Positions 51,947-62,064 are shown, numbered from the stretch's first letter. The stretch: DNA of 64,000 nt from Candidatus Methylaffinis lahnbergensis (GCA_002890675.1 PEFW01000011.1:1-64000); one strand, 5' to 3'. Notes: generated by a model not told the origin, from the sequence alone. Made by a program: numbers and translations.

Positions 51947-52897
51947 ATGCCCGCGGTCCGGCTTCTGGAAAAAAATGCGAGCCGCCTAGCGCGCCGCCAC
52001 CAAAGTCATGCGCTCGAGATGGCGCAACGACTCCCCGGCCTCCTTGCCGCGGCGCGAGAGGTTGCCGCCAGCGTCTTGCATGGCGTCCATGGCCGAAGGC
52101 GCGCCGGCGAGGGCGAGACTTTTTGGCAATTTCGCCCCTTCGTCACGGGCGAGGCCGCGGGCCGGATCGATTGGCGCCGCTCCGCCAAGGACGAACGTCT
52201 CTATGTCCGCGAGCGCGAATGGGAAGCGGCGCATACGGTTTTCATCTGGATCGATCGCTCCCCTTCCATGTGGTTTGCGTCCGATCTCGCGTTGCAGCCG
52301 AAAGTAGATCGCGCGCTCGTGCTCGGCCTCGCTTGCGCCGATCTTCTCGTGCGCGGCGGCGAGCGGGCAGGCCTTTTTGGCCTGACGCCCGCTCTCGCGG
52401 TCAGAAATATCGTCGAACGATTCGCGGACGTACTGCTGGCGCAGGAAGCCGCCGCCGGTTACGCGCCGGAGGAGCTGCCCGCGGCCGTGAACCTGCCGCG
52501 CGCTGCCCAGGCCATTCTGATTGGCGACTTTCTCGCCGATCCAGGACTGATTTCGGCCACGATCGAGGCCGTTTCCGCACGCGGGGCACGCGGCCATCTC
52601 GTGATGATCGCCGATCCAGTCGAAGAGACTTTTCCTTTCTCGGGCAATACTGAATTCGTCGATGTCGATTCGCCGGCGAGGTTGCGCGCCGGCCAGGCGG
52701 AAACATTCCGCCAAGAGTACATCCGCCGTCTCGGCCTTCATCGCGAGGCTATTGCCACTTCGGCGCGGGCGCGGGGGTGGACCTTGACCGTGCACCGAAC
52801 CGACAGGCCCGCCACCACGGCCTTGCTTGCCTTGCGGGCCCAACTCGATGCCAATGCCGGCCCCGCGCCTCATGCCCTGCGGGGAGCCGTCCGCTGA
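51947..52897 (+). CDS. DUF58 domain protein (VWA-like)
   Basis: 316 aa. YVREREWEAAHTVFIWIDRS with PSMWF is a MIDAS-like DxS motif of the DUF58/VWA fold, and FRPFVTGEAAGRIDW-like residues lie upstream in the DUF58 core. It partners MoxR ATPases. The stop overlaps the ATG of the next gene by one base. Confidence 0.9.
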   Translation: MPAVRLLEKNASRLARRHQSHALEMAQRLPGLLAAAREVAASVLHGVHGRRRAGEGETFWQFRPFVTGEAAGRIDWRRSAKDERLYVREREWEAAHTVFIWIDRSPSMWFASDLALQPKVDRALVLGLACADLLVRGGERAGLFGLTPALAVRNIVERFADVLLAQEAAAGYAPEELPAAVNLPRAAQAILIGDFLADPGLISATIEAVSARGARGHLVMIADPVEETFPFSGNTEFVDVDSPARLRAGQAETFRQEYIRRLGLHREAIATSARARGWTLTVHRTDRPATTALLALRAQLDANAGPAPHALRGAVR

Positions 52898-55716
52898 TGC
52901 AAGGCCTTCCCCTCGCTTTCACCTTTCCGTTCGTCCTCGCCGCGCTCGCGGGCCTGCCACTCTTATATTTTCTTCTGCGCATCATGCCGCCGCGTCCAGC
53001 GCTCGTGCCGTTTCCGCCGCTGCGGCTCATTCTAGGTCTCCGCCCGAGAGACGAGACCGCCACGCGCACGCCCTGGTGGCTGCTGCTCTTGCGTCTTGCG
53101 ATCGCGGCCAGTCTCATTTTCGCGATGGCGGGACCGGTCTTAAATCCGCTGCCCGCGGACGCGGCGCGCGGGGGGTCTTTGCTCGTCGTGTTGGACGACG
53201 GCTGGCCAGCGGCGCCGGGCTGGGAGCGCAGAATCGCCGCGGCCGCACGCCGAATCGCGGCGGCGGAGCGCAACTCGCAGCTCGCCGCCGTCGCGGCGGC
53301 ATCGGAGGCGGGCCGCGACATTGTGGCCCTCGAACCGGCCAAGGCGCAAGATCGCCTGCAGGCGCTCAAGCCTGTGCCGTTTGTTCCTGATCGGCTGCCC
53401 GTTTTATCCGCGATCGAAAAATATGCCGCCGCGCAGCAAAAAAAACCCACGATTGTTTGGATCGCCGATGGACTTGATCGCGGCCATGCGCGGGAGTTTG
53501 CCGGCAAGCTTGCAGCTATTTCGGGCGAACTCACTCTTGTGACGAGTTCAACAACCGTTCGCGCGCTTGCCGGCGTGCAAAACCAAACCGGCCGCCTCGA
53601 TGTGCGGGTGCTCCGCGCGGCCCTCTCCGGCGCCAAGCTTGCCGACGCCGAACGGGGGGTTGTCCGCGCGCTCGACCGCAAAGGGCTATTGCTCGGCGAA
53701 GCATCGTTTGATTTTCGCGCGGCGAACGAGACGCAAGGCAGTTTCGAGATGCCGGTCGAATTGCGCAATGAAATCGCTCGCCTCGAAATCGCTGGGGAAC
53801 ATTCCGCGGCGGCGGTTTTTCTTCTCGATGAGCGCTGGCGGCGGCGCCGGATCGGCCTCGTCAGCAGCGAAACGGCGGACATTGCGCAGCCTCTGCTCGC
53901 GCCAAGCTATTATCTCACGAAGGCGCTCTCCCCCTTCGCGGACATCCGCGAGGCAAGGCCCGCCGCCACCGATCCAATACGCTCCCTTCTCGATGAGCAT
54001 GTGGCGATCATGATCCTCGCCGATGCCGGCATGGTGCCGGGTCAGGCGCATGACGACCTCGCGCGTTTTGTCGAGGACGGTGGAATCCTCGTGCGCTTTG
54101 CCGGAACCCATCTCGCTGCGGCCTCCGGCGATCTCGTTCCTGTCCGGCTGCGCCGGGGCGGCCGCGTGCTGGGCGGCGCGATGTCCTGGGATACCCCGAA
54201 AAAACTTGCGCCCTTCGACCGCGAGAGTCCGTTTTTTGGCTTGGCCGTCCGAGATGAGGTAACCGTTTCGCGCCAGGTGCTCGCCGAACCGGACCCCGGC
54301 CTTTCGGCCAAGACCTGGGCGCGACTTTCGGACGGAACGCCGCTTGTCACTGCGGCACGGCAAGGCAAGGGACTGATCGTTTTGTTCCATGTCACGGCGG
54401 ACACGACATGGTCGAACCTGCCGATTTCAGGATTATTCGTGGACATGCTGCGCAAAATCGTTGCTCTGTCGGGGGAGACCGCGAAGGATGTGGGCGTGCA
54501 AGCCGGCGCCGGGATGAAACCTCTCGAAGGCGTGACCTTCGCGCCGAGTCGTAGCCTCGACGGTTTTGGTGTCCTTGGTCCCCCGCCGCCAAACGCAACG
54601 CCGATTCCCGCCGGGTTCGCAGGCATCGCGGAACCCGAACATCCGCCGGGTTTTTATGGCCCGCCCGATGGCCTGATCGCCGTCAACACTCTGGGACCGA
54701 AAGAAACGCTCGAGGCGGCAGATTATTCGGGATTTGGTTTTATCGATGAGCCCCTGCGCGACAATGGCCCGGTCGATCTCAAGCCCTGGCTTCTTGCCGC
54801 CGCGTTTCTCTTATTTGCCGCCGATACCTTGGCCTCGCTTTGGCTCTCGGGCGGCCTGCGCGGTCGCGTGGGGCGTACCGTCGCTTGCCTTGTTCTCATT
54901 GCCGTTGGTTCCGCGATGTTGGCGCCGGTACGAGTTGAGGCCGAGCCTGCCCCCGCGGAAAACCTTTCCCCGCGCGATGTTGGCGCCGCGTTGACGACGA
55001 GACTTGCTTATGTGGCAAGCGGGGATGCACGGGTCGACGAGGTGAGCAGGGCCGGCTTGACGAGCCTTTCGCTTGTGATGGCGCGGCGCACGTCGCTGAC
55101 GCCTGGCGATCCTGTCGCAATCGATCCCGCGCGGGACGAATTGAGTTTTTATCCACTTCTCTATTGGCCTATCGTGGCGTCGCGACCGCAGCCGCCGCAC
55201 ACGGCGATCGCCAAGGCTGCCCTCTTCATGAAACAGGGCGGCACGATTGTTTTCGATACCCGCGACGCGCTCGCCTCTAGACCGGGCGGGCTGCCGACGC
55301 CGGAAGCCAAATGGCTGAGAAGCCTGCTCGATGGCGTCGATGTGCCGGAACTCGAACCCGTTCCCGCCGACCATGTCGTGACGAAAACCTTCTATCTCAT
55401 CGACGGTTTTGTTGGCCGCTACACGACGGGCGCGACCTGGATCGAGGCGCTGCCCCCTGCCCCCGCTGAGGGCGGCCCGCGCCCGGCCCGCGCGGGCGAC
55501 AGCGTCTCGCCAATCATCATCACCGCCAACGATCTGGCGGCGGGCTGGGCCAGCGACCCCGACGGCGACAGCCTCTATTCGCTGGTGCCGGGCGACGAGC
55601 GCCAGCACGAGCTCGCGCTGCGCGGGGGTGTCAATCTCGTGATGTACACGCTCACTGGCAATTACAAGTCCGACCAGGTTCATGTGCGCGACCTTTTGGA
55701 GCGCCTAGCGCATTGA
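52897..55716 (+). CDS. DUF4159 domain membrane protein with BatA-like N-terminus
   Basis: 939 aa. N-terminal two-helix membrane anchor (LAFTFPFVLAALAGLPLLYF, WWLLLLRLAIAASLIFAMAG), typical of the BatA/double-transmembrane domain. A VWA-like region with VVLDDGWPA follows. Two more helices lie near 630-690, and a C-terminal DUF4159 domain (about 700-939) contains DELSFYPLLYWPIVASRPQP and VFDTRD. It is the third gene of moxR-DUF58-DUF4159; a fourth membrane gene often follows in relatives but is missing here. Confidence 0.88.
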   Translation: MQGLPLAFTFPFVLAALAGLPLLYFLLRIMPPRPALVPFPPLRLILGLRPRDETATRTPWWLLLLRLAIAASLIFAMAGPVLNPLPADAARGGSLLVVLDDGWPAAPGWERRIAAAARRIAAAERNSQLAAVAAASEAGRDIVALEPAKAQDRLQALKPVPFVPDRLPVLSAIEKYAAAQQKKPTIVWIADGLDRGHAREFAGKLAAISGELTLVTSSTTVRALAGVQNQTGRLDVRVLRAALSGAKLADAERGVVRALDRKGLLLGEASFDFRAANETQGSFEMPVELRNEIARLEIAGEHSAAAVFLLDERWRRRRIGLVSSETADIAQPLLAPSYYLTKALSPFADIREARPAATDPIRSLLDEHVAIMILADAGMVPGQAHDDLARFVEDGGILVRFAGTHLAAASGDLVPVRLRRGGRVLGGAMSWDTPKKLAPFDRESPFFGLAVRDEVTVSRQVLAEPDPGLSAKTWARLSDGTPLVTAARQGKGLIVLFHVTADTTWSNLPISGLFVDMLRKIVALSGETAKDVGVQAGAGMKPLEGVTFAPSRSLDGFGVLGPPPPNATPIPAGFAGIAEPEHPPGFYGPPDGLIAVNTLGPKETLEAADYSGFGFIDEPLRDNGPVDLKPWLLAAAFLLFAADTLASLWLSGGLRGRVGRTVACLVLIAVGSAMLAPVRVEAEPAPAENLSPRDVGAALTTRLAYVASGDARVDEVSRAGLTSLSLVMARRTSLTPGDPVAIDPARDELSFYPLLYWPIVASRPQPPHTAIAKAALFMKQGGTIVFDTRDALASRPGGLPTPEAKWLRSLLDGVDVPELEPVPADHVVTKTFYLIDGFVGRYTTGATWIEALPPAPAEGGPRPARAGDSVSPIIITANDLAAGWASDPDGDSLYSLVPGDERQHELALRGGVNLVMYTLTGNYKSDQVHVRDLLERLAH

Positions 55717-55865
55717 AGGGGCGGGGGGGGCCTAGCTGGGCGGCTTTAGTTTCGTCCGCAGCTGCGGCGAAAGCGGACTAGGGCCTGTTTACAATTACAT
55801 CGTGGTTATGACGCGATTGACCGCAAGGTGAACCGACCTAGAATTACAATCGGTAAAGGTAGCTA

Positions 55866-56624
55866 ATGCCGACTGATTCCCCATTGCTTGTTATCGGTGC
55901 AGGACGAGGGGGCACGTCTTTACTCGCAGCGTGTCTCGATGGACATCCGAAGATCACCATGCGATCTGAATTCATGTCAACGGAAGTTCTCATAGGGGAC
56001 AACTTTCCGGTGTCATCGATTTCGCGCCTGGCGGAAGAACGCCTTGCGAGGTTCCGCGCGCTATGTGACGAGGATCGTGCTCGCCATCCGGGCAAGATAT
56101 GGGGCAACAAGCTCACCACCGAACAATTTGCTGGGCTTGAAGTACACAACGCGCTTAACGGCGTGTGCGTGAATATGATCGAACGTTTCCTAAGCACTAT
56201 GGATAGCTACCGCGTCATATTCATTATCCGCCACGGCGCGTCGTGCATCGAGTCGAAAGTCCAGCGCACAGGCCAACCTCTTATACGGGCAACCCTCGGA
56301 TGGTGCTACAGTGTACGCCTCCTTGAAGGAATGCGAGAACTCGGCGGTCTCAAGGCAGTTTGCCGCTACGAGGATCTGGTTGCAGAACCGAAAAAGACGT
56401 TGAGAAACCTGTGCGATACGCTCGGCCTCTCATTCCATGAAGGTATGTTGGCCCAAACAGGATGCGCACTTTTACCCGAGGAATATCGCTACGGCCGCTT
56501 CCTCTCGGAAAAGTCGGAAAAACACCCTACATTGCCACCCGAAATCCTCACGATGATAGCACCGAGCTTGGAGCGTCTCGGTTACACCACGCCCTTATAC
56601 TCGAACTGGCCGCATGGAACCTGA
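55866..56624 (+). CDS. Sulfotransferase-family protein
   Basis: 252 aa. VIGAGRGGTSLLAACLDGHP is the 5'-phosphosulfate-binding loop and VIFIIRHGASCIESKVQRTG the 3'-phosphate-binding region of PAPS-dependent sulfotransferases; YEDLVAEPKKTLRNLCDTLG is the usual later motif. Acceptor unknown. GC is lower than in the preceding operon, suggesting an acquired gene. It lies where the fourth gene of the moxR cluster would be expected. Confidence 0.85.
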   Translation: MPTDSPLLVIGAGRGGTSLLAACLDGHPKITMRSEFMSTEVLIGDNFPVSSISRLAEERLARFRALCDEDRARHPGKIWGNKLTTEQFAGLEVHNALNGVCVNMIERFLSTMDSYRVIFIIRHGASCIESKVQRTGQPLIRATLGWCYSVRLLEGMRELGGLKAVCRYEDLVAEPKKTLRNLCDTLGLSFHEGMLAQTGCALLPEEYRYGRFLSEKSEKHPTLPPEILTMIAPSLERLGYTTPLYSNWPHGT

Positions 56625-56769
56625 CAGCTACCTGGGACTTGAGCGGGGGACAGGGCGGGATGATCATTCGTCAAGCTCATGAGCGGCTTCCAATTCCCAA
56701 GATCTCACTTGAAGACTGAGCGGGAACACGCTATGCTACAAGATATTTAGGACTATACGGAGACCGCGG

Positions 56770-57657
56770 ATGTTCAAGGACCGGAGGAAGATGCAAATAC
56801 CAGCTAAACATAAGCTGAATCGGCACATCCGCCACCTATCCGCTGCAACGATGTTTGCTATCGCCTTTTTTGTCAGTTTATACGTTGGCTTAAGTCCAGG
56901 CCAGTCCTTTGCCGCGGCTTCGCAACAACCCGATCCCGCCCTCGCGGCGATTATAGACGGCCCGCAAAGAAGCAACGCCAACAAGGCGCGCGACCAATAC
57001 CGGCACCCGCTGGAAGTTCTCACCTTTTTCGGCGTGCAGGCGGATTCGAACGTGGTCGAGATCGTGCCGGGAAAGGCTGGCTATTGGGTCGAAATCCTGG
57101 CGCCTTACCTCAAGGATCGCGGCCGCTATACGGCTTCCGGCGACGCGCAGCGGGATATTGCGCCTCTCAAGGCACGGATTGCCGCAAGCCCTGAGCTCTA
57201 TGGCAAAACCATAATTACAGAATTCACCGGCGGCGATCAGGAAATCACGCCCCCTGGCAGCGCCGATTTCGTGCTGACATTCCGCAACATCCACAATTGG
57301 ATGCGCGCGGGCACCGCAGATGCCGCCTTCCGGGCGTTCTACAAGGCCTTGAAGCCTGGCGGAATTTTAGGCGTCGAAGATCATCGCGCAAGATCCGATC
57401 AGCCGCAGGATCCACAGGCCAAAAGCGGCTATGTGCAGCAGGATTTTGCAATCGCGCTTGCCGCAAAAGCCGGGTTCAAATTAATCGGCTCGTCCGAGAT
57501 TAACGCCAATCCCAAGGACACCAAGGATTATCCCGACGGTGTGTGGACCTTGCCGCCCACCTACCGGATGAAGGATCAGGACAAGGACAAAGTTTCGGCG
57601 ATTGGCGAGAGCGACCGGTTCGTCTTGATATTCGCGAAGCCGGACGAAGCGAAATAA
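56770..57657 (+). CDS. Exported SAM-dependent methyltransferase-like protein
   Basis: 295 aa. A transmembrane/signal segment at about 25-50 (AATMFAIAFFVSLYVGLSPG, ending SFAAA) precedes a class I methyltransferase fold: VVEIVPGKAGYWVEILAPYL (SAM-binding loop) and FVLTFRNIHNWM. Periplasmic methyltransferase-like proteins of this type (COG4798) are widespread but their function is unknown, since SAM is not expected in the periplasm. An alternative start lies at 56791. Confidence 0.85.
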   Translation: MFKDRRKMQIPAKHKLNRHIRHLSAATMFAIAFFVSLYVGLSPGQSFAAASQQPDPALAAIIDGPQRSNANKARDQYRHPLEVLTFFGVQADSNVVEIVPGKAGYWVEILAPYLKDRGRYTASGDAQRDIAPLKARIAASPELYGKTIITEFTGGDQEITPPGSADFVLTFRNIHNWMRAGTADAAFRAFYKALKPGGILGVEDHRARSDQPQDPQAKSGYVQQDFAIALAAKAGFKLIGSSEINANPKDTKDYPDGVWTLPPTYRMKDQDKDKVSAIGESDRFVLIFAKPDEAK

Positions 57658-57730
57658 CCGCGCAAGCAAATTAGGCGCCCTTCGGCTTGGCAGCGGCTGC
57701 CAAATACGCGAGGGATGCTTCACTGAGTCC

Positions 57731-58795
57731 TCAGCTTTTCCTCCTACGAGACGTCTTTTTTTTCACGCCCGTCTTCGTGCCAAGCCGCTTCTTCGGGGTC
57801 ATCCTTGCGGTTGGTTTTTTTGCGCCGGCCTTTTTCGCAGGCGCCTTCTTCGCCGAAGCTTGTTTTCGCGCGGGTTTCTTCGGCGCGATTTTTTTCACCG
57901 ACGCTTTTTTCGCGGAAGCTTTTTTCGCGGCCGCCTTCCGTGCGGGCGCTCTCTTCGCCGCCGCCTTTTTCGCCGGAGCCCTTGGGCGGGGACGAGGCCT
58001 GGCCGCAGTGGTTTCAGGAGCGGTCAGGAAATCGACCGCCGCCTTGGTGAAATTCGTTTCATCCTCGATATTCGCCAAATGCGAGGCTTCCAGCGTGACG
58101 AATTTGGCGCCTGCGATGGAACTGGCGACCAAGGCGCCCATCCCTGGTGGCATCGATAGATCGTGCCGACCGGCGATGACCAGAACGTCGTTTCTTATGC
58201 TTCGAATGGCTTCGCGCAGATCCATGTCGCGTATGGCGGCGCAAGCGGCCAAATAGCCGTGCAGTGGCGTCGTCTGGACCATCTCCATCACGGCTTCCAC
58301 TTTTTCCGGATTGGCGTCGCGGAAAGTCTTTGTGAACCAACGCTCGGCGGCCGCCATGGCGACGCCATTCATGCCGTTATCCCGCGCCGATTGAATGCGG
58401 TTGTTCCACAGATCGGGACCCGGTATTTGCGCCGCCGTACTGGCGAGCACCGCCCGGCCGATGCGCTCGCGCGCATGGACCAGTAGCCATTGTCCGACGA
58501 TGCTGCCCAATGAGAGGCCCATCCAATGAACTCTTTCGATTCCGAGCGCATCCATGATTGCGAGCGCGTCGCGGCCAAGGCCTTCGACCGAATAGGGCCC
58601 CTGATTGGCCACGCTTGCGCCGTGCCCGCGCGAATCGTAGCGCACGATCCGGAAATGTTCGGCCAAAGCGGGAATTTGAGGGTCCCAGAGGTGAAGATTG
58701 GTGCCCATCGGGTTAGAGAGCATCAAGCCCTCTTTGTTCTCGTCGCCTTCGACTAAAACGTTAAAATTCTCGCCAGCGATGGTAATGCCGGTCAT
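57731..58795 (-). CDS. Alpha/beta hydrolase (3-oxoadipate enol-lactonase-like) with histone-H1-like tail
   Basis: 354 aa. Residues 1-260 form a PcaD-like alpha/beta hydrolase: nucleophile Ser95 in GLSLGS, Asp212 in GRHDLSMPPG and His239 in ASHLANIE. From about 262 to the end the protein is almost entirely Lys, Ala, Pro, Arg and Thr (repeats of KKA, KKAS, PAKKA), like eukaryotic histone H1 and bacterial H1-like proteins. ATG 58795 is the natural start. The fusion of a lactonase-type enzyme to a DNA/polyanion-binding tail is unusual; the tail may tether the enzyme to nucleic acid or polyphosphate. Confidence 0.85.
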   Translation of the reverse strand: MTGITIAGENFNVLVEGDENKEGLMLSNPMGTNLHLWDPQIPALAEHFRIVRYDSRGHGASVANQGPYSVEGLGRDALAIMDALGIERVHWMGLSLGSIVGQWLLVHARERIGRAVLASTAAQIPGPDLWNNRIQSARDNGMNGVAMAAAERWFTKTFRDANPEKVEAVMEMVQTTPLHGYLAACAAIRDMDLREAIRSIRNDVLVIAGRHDLSMPPGMGALVASSIAGAKFVTLEASHLANIEDETNFTKAAVDFLTAPETTAARPRPRPRAPAKKAAAKRAPARKAAAKKASAKKASVKKIAPKKPARKQASAKKAPAKKAGAKKPTARMTPKKRLGTKTGVKKKTSRRRKS

Positions 58796-59165
58796 GCCGG
58801 AACTCCCGATAAGACAGAATTCACGCGCCTGAACGAATTGCAGCCGCGCGCGCCCACCGCTGCGCGGCGAGGCACCCCGGCGCTGCTCGGCCACACCCAA
58901 GGGCGCCCGAGACCTAATCACCGCCGTGGGGGAACATCTTCTTGAATTGACGGCGGACGAGACTAAGCGGCAACACTGGCGAAATTTTTTTCCGGCACAC
59001 GGCTTGCGTAAACTTCGGGCGCAATTGTGTATTAACGTAACACGTATTGAATGGACACCGCAATAGAACCGCTCATGCCAATAAGTTGGGCAGGTCACCG
59101 TCGAACGAGCGCGTCAACGCTTTAGGACCCGCTCTGGCCGACGTATCAGCACGGAGGTTAAGGCC
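58796..59165. other. Divergent intergenic region
   Basis: 370 bp between divergent genes, with no supported ORF. It ends with cacggagg, the ribosome-binding site of usg. Confidence 0.35.
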
Positions 59166-59465
59166 ATGGCCGCAACCAAAAGGATCGAGACAAACAAGGC
59201 GTCGCCTGATTTTATCAAGCAGCTCGCGGGATATGGACTCGCCACCGCGCGTATTCTCTATCATTTGCCGGATTATCCGCGTCTGTTGCAGACCTACATC
59301 TGGCAAGACTACGATCTTGCGCCGGAGTTTCCGGTCCTGATCAAATTTTTGGGGTTCTGGCGGCAAAGGCTGGACGGGCCGCTGCATAGCGTGGTGGTGG
59401 GACATTCGAAGCTGATCAAGCCGGCCGAGATCAAAACGCTCGACGGCGAGTTTTGGCTGCATTGA
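59166..59465 (+). CDS. Usg-family protein
   Basis: 99 aa. FIKQLAGYGLATARILYHLP, LLQTYIWQDYDLAPEFPVLI and GPLHSVVVGHSKLIKPAEIK closely follow the Usg family of alphaproteobacteria, small proteins of unknown function named after an ORF near trpF. ggagg lies 9 nt before the start. Confidence 0.88.
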   Translation: MAATKRIETNKASPDFIKQLAGYGLATARILYHLPDYPRLLQTYIWQDYDLAPEFPVLIKFLGFWRQRLDGPLHSVVVGHSKLIKPAEIKTLDGEFWLH

Positions 59466-59791
59466 GAGTGGTGCCGCCGCGGAACGCCGAGAGCACATGC
59501 TCGGCCTTGCTCTCACTGCCTTTGTTTGCCCGCATCGCCTCGCTCTCTTCCTTGTAAGCGCGCCGCTAGCGCCCCGCGAATCCGCATACCCGGAGGCGGA
59601 GGCGCCGTTAAGTTAACCTGAGCGCGCGCGAAAATGCTGTTTTCCAGATACCTGCGGCCCGTACGGCGCGATTGCCGTTCTCGAAATGCGATTCCGCGCG
59701 ATCTTGGTCATCGCAAGCCGCGGTTTGTAGGAAGCCTTTTAAGGTTTTCGGCTAGCGTTGCGCCCGCGTGGTTGCACGTCCGCGGCCGCGC
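59466..59791. other. Intergenic region between usg and yqgE
   Basis: 326 bp, convergent ends; no supported gene and no clear terminator hairpin seen. Confidence 0.3.
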
Positions 59792-60412
59792 TCAGGCATT
59801 GCCCGCATCGGAGGAGAGTTGCCTGAGGTCGATGCCTGCCTTGCGGAACGCTCGCTCGTACTTCGAATCCAACGCGGAATCGAAGATGAGTGAGGGATCG
59901 GCCGGGCAATTCAGCCAGCCATTATGCCCCATCTCGGCCTCGAGTTGACCCGCCGCCCAACCGGCATAACCCAAAGCAAGCAGCGCCCGGCCCGGTCCAG
60001 AGCCGCGCGCGATCGCCCGCAGAATATCGATAGTCGCGGTCAAGGACACGCCTCCCCCGATGGACAAAGTGGAATTGTCGATGGAATAATCGTTGGAATG
60101 AAGCACGAAACCGCGGCTGGTGTCGACGGGGCCCCCGTTCAGCACCAGCACGGAACTCGCCTCCGCCGGCAAACGAATCGCCTCATCCGGGCCGATCACG
60201 TTAAGTTGCACCAGAAGCTGAGGAAAATCGACCCTTTCCGCCGGGCGATTGACAATGATCCCCATCGCGCCCTCCTCGGAATGGGCGCAAATGTAAATGA
60301 CCGAGCGGGCAAAGCGATCGTCCAGCATCCCCGGCATCGCAATAAGCAACTGCCCATCGAAAAAGCCGCTCTCGCTTGGCCGCGGGGCCGCTGGCGAAAT
60401 TATCGATCCCAT
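59792..60412 (-). CDS. YqgE/AlgH family protein (UPF0301)
   Basis: 206 aa from [20 protein letters not shown]. The core is [53 protein letters not shown] and [20 protein letters not shown]. Function is poorly known; AlgH was linked to alginate regulation in Pseudomonas. Upstream in-frame starts exist. Divergent from a DsbD-like gene, a pairing recurrent in Rhizobiales. Confidence 0.93.
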   Translation of the reverse strand: MGSIISPAAPRPSESGFFDGQLLIAMPGMLDDRFARSVIYICAHSEEGAMGIIVNRPAERVDFPQLLVQLNVIGPDEAIRLPAEASSVLVLNGGPVDTSRGFVLHSNDYSIDNSTLSIGGGVSLTATIDILRAIARGSGPGRALLALGYAGWAAGQLEAEMGHNGWLNCPADPSLIFDSALDSKYERAFRKAGIDLRQLSSDAGNA

Positions 60413-60519
60413 GTCACGCGCCTCATCTGAGTCAACCGAAATTGAGACAATCGCGGTTGCGGCTTTCACGCCTGCGAAATAAATTAGCGGCCTCATCGGC
60501 CAATGACCGGCATACTCCC

Positions 60520-61398
60520 ATGCAAATGTCCTTCCAGCCTTGCACCCGTGCGCGGAGAGCTGGTGTCCTCCTTGCCTGCGCGAACCTTTCGCTGCTTCTA
60601 TTTCCCGCCAGCCTACACTGCGATCCTTACGCGAGCACTTGGGCATCTGGACAGAGATCATCGTTGCGGCTGATTGCCGCTGGGGGCGGCCCGCCGCAAA
60701 GCGCCTATCGCGCCGGAATCGAAGTCCGCCTCGATCCCGGCGCTCTCACCTATTGGCGCATGCCGGGCGACGCCGGCGTCCCGCCGGTATTTTCTTTCGA
60801 AGGCTCCGCCAATGCCGCTGACGTTGGCGTTTCTTATCCGGCACCAACGCGAATCGACGAGGACGGAACCGAGGCATTCGGCTATCGCGACCAGGTGATT
60901 TTTCCCATTCGAATCACCCCAAAGGATGCCACCCGCCCCGTCCTTTTGGTTTTGAACGCGTCCTATGCTGTTTGCAGCCGGATCTGCCTTCCAGCCAAAG
61001 CCGAGACTAAGCTTACCTTGCTCCCCGCTCCGGAGGCCGGGACCGGCACCGCTAGTCCGGACGCGACCGCCATCGCCGCGGCGGAAGCAGCGGTGCCTCT
61101 CCGTCTAACGCCGGAACAACGCGACGCGAAAGTAGCGATCACGCGCAACGAAACCGCGCCCATGCCCACCTGGCTGCTGTCTCCGCGCGGCGGCGTCGTG
61201 CAGGACGTCTTCGCCGAGGCCCCCCAGGGCTGGTATTTCGAGACCCGAAAATCCGGCCGCCCTGACGATTTCCTGATCGTCGAAGTCAAAAAGCCGCGAA
61301 CGGACAGCCGCGCGCCCGTCCCGGTGACCCTGACCCTGAAAAATGAACAGCAAAGTTACGAGTTCGCGGTCGACCTCGATGCCGCCTCCGTCCCATGA
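60520..61398 (+). CDS. Exported DsbD-alpha-domain-like protein
   Basis: 292 aa. A signal peptide (about 12-33) precedes an immunoglobulin-like domain resembling the N-terminal domain of DsbD/Scs[41 protein letters not shown], and a Cys pair in [14 protein letters not shown] (Cys-x3-Cys) that in DsbD shuttles electrons to periplasmic partners. No membrane domain of DsbD is present. Divergent from yqgE and followed 178 nt later by the peroxiredoxin gene. Confidence 0.82.
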   Translation: MQMSFQPCTRARRAGVLLACANLSLLLFPASLHCDPYASTWASGQRSSLRLIAAGGGPPQSAYRAGIEVRLDPGALTYWRMPGDAGVPPVFSFEGSANAADVGVSYPAPTRIDEDGTEAFGYRDQVIFPIRITPKDATRPVLLVLNASYAVCSRICLPAKAETKLTLLPAPEAGTGTASPDATAIAAAEAAVPLRLTPEQRDAKVAITRNETAPMPTWLLSPRGGVVQDVFAEAPQGWYFETRKSGRPDDFLIVEVKKPRTDSRAPVPVTLTLKNEQQSYEFAVDLDAASVP

Positions 61399-61576
61399 AG
61401 CGTTTTCAAGCCGGCACCGGGACCCACTCGCGATCGAACCAAAGCCAGGAAAAAAAAGAAAAACGGCTTTGCGGTTCCTCGATCAAAGGCGGCGTTTTCG
61501 CGTAGCATAAGGCCTTGACGGCAAGATAATTCCCGCGGCAAGCAGCAATCCGGCGCCGGTGGTACAAGGAGTAACG

Positions 61577-62061
61577 ATGGCAATTCAGAACGGCGATCCG
61601 ATCCCCAACGCAACATTTACGGTCATGGCGCCGGATGGCCCTCAACTGCGGACCACGGATCAGATTTTCAAAGGCCAAAAGTGGTCCTTTTCGGCGTAGC
61701 CGGGGCTTTTACACCTGTGTGCGACAAACACCATTTGCCAGGTTTTCTCGACAACCTCGATCAATTCAAGGCGCAGGGAGTGGACGAGATCGCGGTGACC
61801 GGCGTCAACGACGTTTTCGTCATGCACGCGTGGGCGAAAAGCGCCGGCGCCGATGGCAAGATCACCTTTCTCGCCGACGGCAACGGCGATTTCGCGCGCG
61901 CGCTCGGGCTTTCGCTCGATCTCACCGCGCGCGGGCTCGGCATCCGCTCGCAGCGCTATGCGATGATTGTCGACAATGGCGTGGTGCGAAAGCTCAACGT
62001 CGAAGCGGCGCCAGGCAAGGTCGAAGTGTCAAGCGCGGAAGCCCTGCTGACGCAGCTCTAG
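61577..62061 (+). pseudogene. Peroxiredoxin (Prx5-type) gene with a single-base frameshift
   Basis: Starting at ATG 61577 (aagga upstream) the frame reads MAIQNGDPIPNATFTVMAPD and continues to FKGQK, then WSFSA and stop at about 61699. The next frame continues exactly where a peroxiredoxin should: VVLFGVAGAFTPVCDKHHLP then GFLDNLDQFK through to SSAEALLTQL. The shift lies at a run of four A (caaaagtgg, about 61677); one more A restores the frame. The peroxidatic Cys is in FTPVCDKHH. Either a recent pseudogene, a sequencing error in a homopolymer, or (less likely) recoding. Confidence 0.88.
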
Positions 62062-62064
62062 TCT

